Assembly: GCA_020850225.1 (NCBI GenBank) | Contig: JADZFD010000094.1 | Span: 1-37,719 of the forward strand | Direction: 5' to 3' | Length of the DNA: 37,719 nt | Source: Saprospiraceae bacterium | Lineage (GTDB): Bacteria > Bacteroidota > Bacteroidia > Chitinophagales > Saprospiraceae | Shown here: positions 33,020-37,719 of the stretch, piece by piece | How the letters are laid out: each line of letters opens with the position of its first letter | Position numbering within the stretch: the first letter of the stretch is position 1 | Position numbers and translations under genes: made by a program | The notes under the pieces: model-generated | What the model saw: only the letters and a program-made list of their open reading frames with translations | Databases searched by the model: none | Told to the model about the DNA's origin: nothing

Positions 33020-34015
33020 TTATCTGTAAACAGAAAAATCCTGTCCGATATGAAACAACGCATCTCCCAAAGAAACTACACAGGCATTATTATGACCTAT
33101 AATATGTCCATTCGTTTTTGCGAGTACACTCAAGCTTTTGGTACCAAAAGGATCTTTGATTTCACCCAGTAAATCACCTTTAGTGACAAACTCTCCTGAT
33201 TTTCTGTGCCAGATGAACAAACCGGAAGAAGCAGCTCTGATCCAACTCGTTCTATGTATTACAAAGCGCTCTGCAAGTTCGGGTTCCTGCACGCCTTCCA
33301 CTAATCCAAGTTCGATAAGCAATCTTCGGATTCCATCCGTTCCTGTTTGGATAGTCCTGGTATCCAACCGGATAGACTCGCCTCCTTCAAACACTATAGC
33401 AGGAACATTTTGTTCCTTAGCTGACTTTCTGAATGAGTTAGGTATCAAAGGTTGTTCAATAAGATATCTTGTATTAAATACATTAGCCATCGATTGAGCA
33501 GTCAAATCGCTTTTGGCATATCTGATCTGCGGATAATTGAATCGTGCATCTCCACCTGTATGAAAATCGATAGCTACATCAATATAAGGTAATATATTTT
33601 TGGTGATGATCCTTGCTACCCTGGAGGCAAGAGAACCATTGATGTGACCGGGAAATGACCTGTTTACATCCTTACCATCCGGAACTGATCTGCTGAAATT
33701 GATAAAACCGTATATATTCAGCAAAGGAATTACTATCACTGTACCACATTGCAGGCCATCGTACAGTTTCTCTTCTATACTGCGCCTTACGATTTCTATA
33801 CCATTGATTTCATTGCCGTGAACACCTCCCAATACCAACAGAGATGGTCCCGGATTAACCGAATGCATTACATGAGCATAAACGCTGATTCTTGTATCCG
33901 AGGGCAATTTTCCTGCGTATATTTTTACCGTATTTAGTATGTTTGGTTCGATTACGGTATCCCCTATTACCAGTTCCTTTGTCTGGCTTAATCTGAAATT
34001 ATCAAGATGTATCAT
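33020..34015 (-). CDS. Succinylglutamate desuccinylase/aspartoacylase-family metallopeptidase-like protein
   Basis: This 331-residue zinc carboxypeptidase-fold (M14-like) protein has ligands His66 and Glu69 (GGVHGNEINGIE) and His152 (IDFHTGG), the NRSFPG substrate motif (118-123) and catalytic Glu210 (VFEGGE). A C-terminal beta domain (about 240-331) resembles a lipoyl/biotinyl-like or AstE end domain. Family members hydrolyse N-acyl amino acids. It is fused by a 1-base stop/start overlap (TAATG) to the rimK gene upstream. In this setting it may trim or deacylate RimK products rather than work in arginine catabolism, for which no other genes are present. That is inference. Confidence 0.85.
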   Translation of the reverse strand: MIHLDNFRLSQTKELVIGDTVIEPNILNTVKIYAGKLPSDTRISVYAHVMHSVNPGPSLLVLGGVHGNEINGIEIVRRSIEEKLYDGLQCGTVIVIPLLNIYGFINFSRSVPDGKDVNRSFPGHINGSLASRVARIITKNILPYIDVAIDFHTGGDARFNYPQIRYAKSDLTAQSMANVFNTRYLIEQPLIPNSFRKSAKEQNVPAIVFEGGESIRLDTRTIQTGTDGIRRLLIELGLVEGVQEPELAERFVIHRTSWIRAASSGLFIWHRKSGEFVTKGDLLGEIKDPFGTKSLSVLAKTNGHIIGHNNACVVSLGDALFHIGQDFSVYR

Positions 34016-34896
34016 TATCTGTTCTTAAGACTTCTTTCAATAAATCGTATGATAGCACCCGATAAATCTACGCCTGTTGTAGTTTCGATGCCCTCCAATC
34101 CCGGCGAAACATTTACTTCGAGTACCATTGGTCCCTTAGTAGTCGGCAACATATCAACGCCTGCAATTTTCAATCCCAGTATATGTGCAGATTTGATAGC
34201 TGTCTCTTCTTCCAGGGCAGACAACCTGATTCGCTCCATCGTTCCGCCTCTGTGCATATTGGATCTGAAATCTCCCTTTTTGGCTGTGCGTTTCATGGCA
34301 GCGACTACCTCGCCATCCACCACAAATGCCCTGATATCCGAACCATTGGCTTCCCGGATGAATTTTTGTAACATAACCTTTTCCTTGGTCGTATAAAAAG
34401 CTTCCAGAACAGACTCGGCATTGCTCTTACTTTCTGCCAGAATCACACCCATGCCCTGTGTTCCGGATGCAAGTTTAATAATCACAGGATAATCGCCCAT
34501 TTCTTCAAGCAAAAAAGGGATTGTATACGGATTGCTGATATAAATCGTTTTTGGAACCAGTATCTGATGACTGCTTAATATCTGCAGGCAGGACAATTTA
34601 TCCCTTGCCATTAATAATGACTCGGCATTCAGAGTTGTAAAAACTCCCTGACTTTCGAATTGCCGTAATATGGTAACTCCGGAGCCTGTAACACTGGAGC
34701 CAATACGCGGAATAACGGCATCTGTGTTCGTAATCGGTTGATTATGATACAATATACGTGATTTGCGTGCTTCTATGATCATATCACAGTACAGGTGATC
34801 CACTACCCGCACGGAATGATTGTATCTCCTTGCTGCATCAATCAGACTTTGTGTGCTGTACAGCGTATTACTGCGGGACAAAATGACAATATTCAT
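34015..34896 (-). CDS. rimK: RimK-family ATP-grasp ligase
   Basis: The 293-residue protein has a pre-ATP-grasp domain (MNIVILSRSNTLYSTQSLIDAARR) and then an ATP-grasp core: DKLSCLQIL, VIIKLASGTQGMGVILAE (about 140-157), DIRAFVVDGEVVAAMKR, and metal-binding VLEVNVSPGLEGIE (about 257-270). RimK adds glutamate residues to the C-terminus of ribosomal protein S6 in E. coli; relatives make poly-glutamate or F420 side chains. Length and motif order fit RimK proper. It is transcribed with the aspartoacylase-like gene and is divergent from the UMF1 transporter gene. The target protein here is not proven. Confidence 0.88.
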   Translation of the reverse strand: MNIVILSRSNTLYSTQSLIDAARRYNHSVRVVDHLYCDMIIEARKSRILYHNQPITNTDAVIPRIGSSVTGSGVTILRQFESQGVFTTLNAESLLMARDKLSCLQILSSHQILVPKTIYISNPYTIPFLLEEMGDYPVIIKLASGTQGMGVILAESKSNAESVLEAFYTTKEKVMLQKFIREANGSDIRAFVVDGEVVAAMKRTAKKGDFRSNMHRGGTMERIRLSALEEETAIKSAHILGLKIAGVDMLPTTKGPMVLEVNVSPGLEGIETTTGVDLSGAIIRFIERSLKNR

Positions 34897-35008
34897 AGAA
34901 AGAAAATTAAGATGTAAATATAACGCAAAGTATAAATTTTAAAATAAAATTTCCAAAATTATACCAAAACACAATTAATTTATACTTTAGTGAATTCAAA
35001 TCAAAACA

Positions 35009-36304
35009 ATGACCACATCTACGCTAAATAATAAGAAGACAGTCCATGCCTGGACGATGTTTGACTGGGCTAATTCTGCATATGCATTAGTGATTTCCAC
35101 CGCAATATTTCCGGGGTATTTCGAACAATTTTCACCTAAAGAAATAACGCTTTTTAATTTTTCAGTTACCAATACTGCATTGTATTCATTTTCTGTTTCA
35201 ATTGCATATATTATCATTGCCGGTCTTTCTCCTCTTTTGTCAGGTATAGCGGACAGCAGTGGAAGAAGGATGTTTTTTTTAAAATTTTTTACGGCTTTGG
35301 GATCCGTTGCTTGTGCTTCCTTATTTTGGTTCAGGGGAGAAGCCGATGTAATGTTTGCAACTTCAGCCTTTGTGATAGCAACAATCGGGTTTGCAGGCAG
35401 CCTTGTATTCTATGATTCATACTTGCCGCTGATAGTCACGGAAGACAGATACAATGTCGTAAGTGCCAGAGGGTACACATTAGGTTATACGGGAAGCGTC
35501 CTGTTGCTTATTGTCATTCTGATGATGATACAGATGCCTTCCATGTTTGGAATCGCCGATGGACAGGTTGCAGCCAGGATTGGTTTTGCATTAGTTGGAA
35601 TCTGGTGGTTTGGCTTTGCGCAATATACATTTGTCTATCTGCCCAGGGATCAGAAACTACCATTCAACACACAGATATTTAAAAAGGGATACGGTGAAAT
35701 CATCCAGGTATGGCATAAGATCAGGGACTTGCCCAATCTTCGTAAATTTTTGATTGCCTTTTTCTTTTACAGTGCAGGTGTACAGACAGTAATCTACCTG
35801 GCTACGATATTTGCCAAAAAAGAACTCGGTTTTGAAACATCAGAACTGATTATGCTGGTATTGATCCTCCAACTGGTAGCCATCGGTGGAGCCTATCTGT
35901 TTTCTTATATAGGTAATAAACACGGCAACAGGATTTCTATTCTCATTATGATTATGATCTGGATATGTATATGTTTATGCGCCTATTTTACTACAGGCAA
36001 GCTGTATTTCTATGTACTGGCGTCCTTCGTAGGTATGGTTATGGGTGGAATTCAGTCATTATCCAGGGCTACTTACTCCATGATTTTGCCCGAAAAAGAC
36101 CATAGTACTACATCCTATTTCAGTTTTTATGATGTAGTTTATAAGATGTCCATCGTTAGTGGAACCTTTATTTTCGGACTTGTAGATAATCTGACCAAAA
36201 ACATGCGGTATTCCGTGCTGGCGCTTGCCTTCCTTTTTATTATTGGATTCTATTTTATGTATATCACAAAAATAGAAAAGAGACAGGAAGTAGTATATCA
36301 GTGA
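35009..36304 (+). CDS. MFS transporter of the UMF1 (Atg22-like) family
   Basis: This 431-residue inner-membrane protein has about twelve membrane segments. The UMF1 signature at the start is WTMFDWANSAYALVISTAIFPGYF (about 16-39), followed by SPLLSGIADSSGRRMFFL (MFS loop 2-3 motif) and GGIQSLSRATYSMILPEKDHSTTSYFSFYDV (about 345-375). Related eukaryotic Atg22 exports amino acids from vacuoles; the bacterial substrate is unknown. It is a single gene, divergent from rimK across a 112-base spacer and convergent with the glutathione peroxidase gene. A small TATCC/GGATA hairpin at 36310-36325 might act as a weak two-way terminator. Confidence 0.9.
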   Translation: MTTSTLNNKKTVHAWTMFDWANSAYALVISTAIFPGYFEQFSPKEITLFNFSVTNTALYSFSVSIAYIIIAGLSPLLSGIADSSGRRMFFLKFFTALGSVACASLFWFRGEADVMFATSAFVIATIGFAGSLVFYDSYLPLIVTEDRYNVVSARGYTLGYTGSVLLLIVILMMIQMPSMFGIADGQVAARIGFALVGIWWFGFAQYTFVYLPRDQKLPFNTQIFKKGYGEIIQVWHKIRDLPNLRKFLIAFFFYSAGVQTVIYLATIFAKKELGFETSELIMLVLILQLVAIGGAYLFSYIGNKHGNRISILIMIMIWICICLCAYFTTGKLYFYVLASFVGMVMGGIQSLSRATYSMILPEKDHSTTSYFSFYDVVYKMSIVSGTFIFGLVDNLTKNMRYSVLALAFLFIIGFYFMYITKIEKRQEVVYQ

Positions 36305-36334
36305 TATTATATCCGATTAAGGATAACATCATGC

Positions 36335-36931
36335 CTATTTGAAAGCATCCTGAAATTCTGGGCTGTCAGGTGTGATTTTTGATGCAAAAAAATGAGTCAA
36401 CTGCCCCTTATTGTTTATCAGATACTTGCAAAAATTCCAGCTGGGTTCTTCACTGTTCCAGCCATTGAGATCCGGATTTGTGAGCCACTGATATATGGGA
36501 TGTTGTTCCTTACCTTTGACATCAGTCTTACTGAACATAGGGAATGATATACCATAATTACTGCTGCAAAATGACTCAATTTCAGCATCTGTTCCCGGCT
36601 CCTGGCTCAAAAACTGATTACAGGGAAATCCAAGAATAACGGTGTTGTCTTTGTTTTTTTCATAAAATGCTTCCCAAACGGCATATTGAGGCGTATAGCC
36701 ACATTTGGATGCTACATTCAGTACAATAATATTTTTACCTTTAAAGTCTGACATAGGAACGGTATCACCTTGAATAGATACAGCATTCAAATCATAAAAG
36801 GAGGCAGTAGGATTAATTTCTGACATATTGGAAATACTTTTGGATGACACTACCTTGCCGGAATTCAGACAACTCAAAAACCACGTTGGAATACCTATCA
36901 CAAATCCGAATAAAATTCTTGATGCCATCAT
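36335..36931 (-). CDS. Glutathione peroxidase-family thiol peroxidase
   Basis: The 198-residue protein has an N-terminal hydrophobic segment (about 1-21) ending in FLSC, so it is likely exported and possibly a lipoprotein, although the lipobox is imperfect. The GPx domain has the peroxidatic Cys77 in NVASKCGYTPQY (Cys rather than selenocysteine), a second motif GFPCNQFLSQEPG and the conserved WNFCKYLI. Bacterial members usually use thioredoxin and reduce hydrogen or lipid peroxides. It appears to be a periplasmic or membrane-attached antioxidant, monocistronic. Confidence 0.88.
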   Translation of the reverse strand: MMASRILFGFVIGIPTWFLSCLNSGKVVSSKSISNMSEINPTASFYDLNAVSIQGDTVPMSDFKGKNIIVLNVASKCGYTPQYAVWEAFYEKNKDNTVILGFPCNQFLSQEPGTDAEIESFCSSNYGISFPMFSKTDVKGKEQHPIYQWLTNPDLNGWNSEEPSWNFCKYLINNKGQLTHFFASKITPDSPEFQDAFK

Positions 36932-37224
36932 TAATTAATTTTATTAAAAAATTCAAACAAAAATCTATAAAGATTAGTTCCTGGTTATCTTCATATCATA
37001 GCACTCCTATTCAGAATAATCCACACATATTAAGTAGGAATTTAATGGTATTCTTAATCTTAAAATATTGCATTTTTTTATTTTGAAAATAATACTCCTA
37101 TTTGTTAGATCTTAAATATTTACGTTATAACATATTAATAAATGAGGATAATTATCATTATTCATAATCATATTAATTTTGATAAATTACAGCATCTTCA
37201 AATGTATTTAAACGATAATAATTG

Positions 37225-37312
37225 TATATTTGTAATTTATTGACAAAATGTAAGTGAAGTAATTTGCTAATAAAATACTGAGATTTTTTATTATAAAAAT
37301 TGAATATTTTTG
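37225..37312 (+). promoter_or_regulatory. Tandem -7 boxes upstream of hsdM
   Basis: TATATTTG (37225-37232) and TATTTTTG (37305-37312) both match TAnnTTTG and point toward hsdM. The nearer gives a leader of about 57 nt. They lie in the 442-base gap 36932-37373, which is very AT-rich and otherwise shows no gene on either strand that I can support. Confidence 0.4.
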
Positions 37313-37329
37313 CGTTTATCCAATTACAT

Positions 37330-37353
37330 TCAGTTTGATATTTTTCGAACTGA
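37330..37353 (+). promoter_or_regulatory. Inverted repeat in the hsdM leader
   Basis: TCAGTTTGA (37330-37338) and TCGAACTGA (37345-37353) pair at eight of nine positions, and the ninth can be G-U in RNA. They lie between the nearer -7 box and the hsdM ATG. It may be an operator for a controller protein or an RNA hairpin in the leader. Confidence 0.35.
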
Positions 37354-37373
37354 TATATTTAAAAGAATATAAA

Positions 37374-37719
37374 ATGACTCAAAAACAATTAGAAGATTAT
37401 CTCTGGGGAGCAGCCAACATTCTGCGTGGAATGATTGATGCAGCTGACTTTAAACAATATATTTTCCCACTGCTTTTCTTTAAAAGAGTGAGTGACCTGT
37501 GGGATGAAGAATACCAAACAGCTTTAGACGAAAGCGATGGCGACTTGACCTTTGCTGAGTTTGCCGAAAACCACCGTTTCCAAATTCCTAAAGGTTGCCA
37601 CTGGGAAGATGTGAGAAAGAAAACCGTTGATGTAGGTGCTTACTTGCAAAAAGCATTGAACGGCATTGAGAAAGCCAATTTTGAAATGCTGCACGATGTA
37701 TTTGGCGATGCCCAATGGA
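37374..37719 (+). CDS. hsdM: Type I restriction-modification system methyltransferase subunit (5' part)
   Basis: The first 115 codons are present; the gene runs off the window. The start MTQKQLEDYLWGAANILRG is followed by MIDAADFKQYIFPLLFFKRVSDLWDEEY, the helical HsdM N-terminal domain (PF12161). This precedes the N6-adenine methyltransferase domain in the full protein of about 500 residues. HsdM pairs with HsdS for sequence recognition and with HsdR for cleavage; both should lie to the right. The bases are noticeably less AT-rich than in the flanking spacer and neighbouring genes, in keeping with a defence module acquired by transfer. Confidence 0.9.
   Translation, partial: MTQKQLEDYLWGAANILRGMIDAADFKQYIFPLLFFKRVSDLWDEEYQTALDESDGDLTFAEFAENHRFQIPKGCHWEDVRKKTVDVGAYLQKALNGIEKANFEMLHDVFGDAQW

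Noticed and set aside
1-37719. tRNA, rRNA, tmRNA or known riboswitches
   Set aside because: No cloverleaf, CCA end, rRNA landmark or aptamer core was recognised by eye; a covariance-model scan was not possible.

Overview
The window looks like AT-rich Bacteroidota DNA, probably from a Saprospiria/Chitinophagia-like free-living bacterium. The evidence is: a secreted subtilase with a C-terminal type IX secretion (T9SS) sorting domain; a GWxTD-domain protein; single-protein LytTR and HPHFLFN signalling genes; the fabF-rnc and acpP arrangement; and repeated -7 boxes of the Bacteroidota type (TAnnTTTG) upstream of many genes. Ribosome-binding sites are weak throughout, as is usual in this phylum. 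No tRNA, rRNA or CRISPR array was recognised.

Layout. Positions 1-127 hold a small structured RNA candidate (copy A, minus strand) with its promoter block. A CYTH protein and a T9SS subtilase follow, then lspA, nhaA and a cytochrome c maturation operon (ccmE, ccmF, a DUF2520 protein, a small protein) to 9.2 kb. A LexA-like S24 regulator and a small orphan gene lie at 9.4-10.8 kb. A minus-strand signalling block runs from 16.7 to 10.9 kb: a TPR-sensor histidine kinase, a membrane protein, a small membrane protein, a receiver/LytS-type kinase fusion, a LytTR response regulator and an exported protein. Two exported proteins follow, up to 19.3 kb.

The accessory core is 19.4-22.8 kb. It contains a decayed IS21-family element (istB with a broken start), a phosphoesterase/phospholipase C-like gene, two direct repeats typical of an IS21 end, copy B of the structured RNA with its own promoter block, and the 5' part of a group II intron. 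The intron starts two bases after the U-tract of the secG terminator.

From 22.8 to 36.9 kb the window is mostly housekeeping: secG and a TPR-like gene; a lipoprotein/GWxTD/thioesterase operon; a SMUG2-like uracil-DNA glycosylase; a tight fabF-rnc-ydjM-like-ykgJ-like-gamma-carbonic-anhydrase-like operon; acpP; a RimK/aspartoacylase-like pair; a UMF1-type MFS transporter; and a glutathione peroxidase. The right edge cuts a type I restriction-modification methyltransferase gene (hsdM) about 115 codons in.

The most interesting observation is the pair of homologous small RNA candidates at 1-57 (minus) and 22309-22367 (plus). Both share about 70 bp of conserved upstream DNA containing a TATATTTG -7 box and a perfect 10-bp palindrome. 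Both begin and end with the same closing stem, and one inner-stem base pair changes by a compensatory double substitution. I do not recognise the family.
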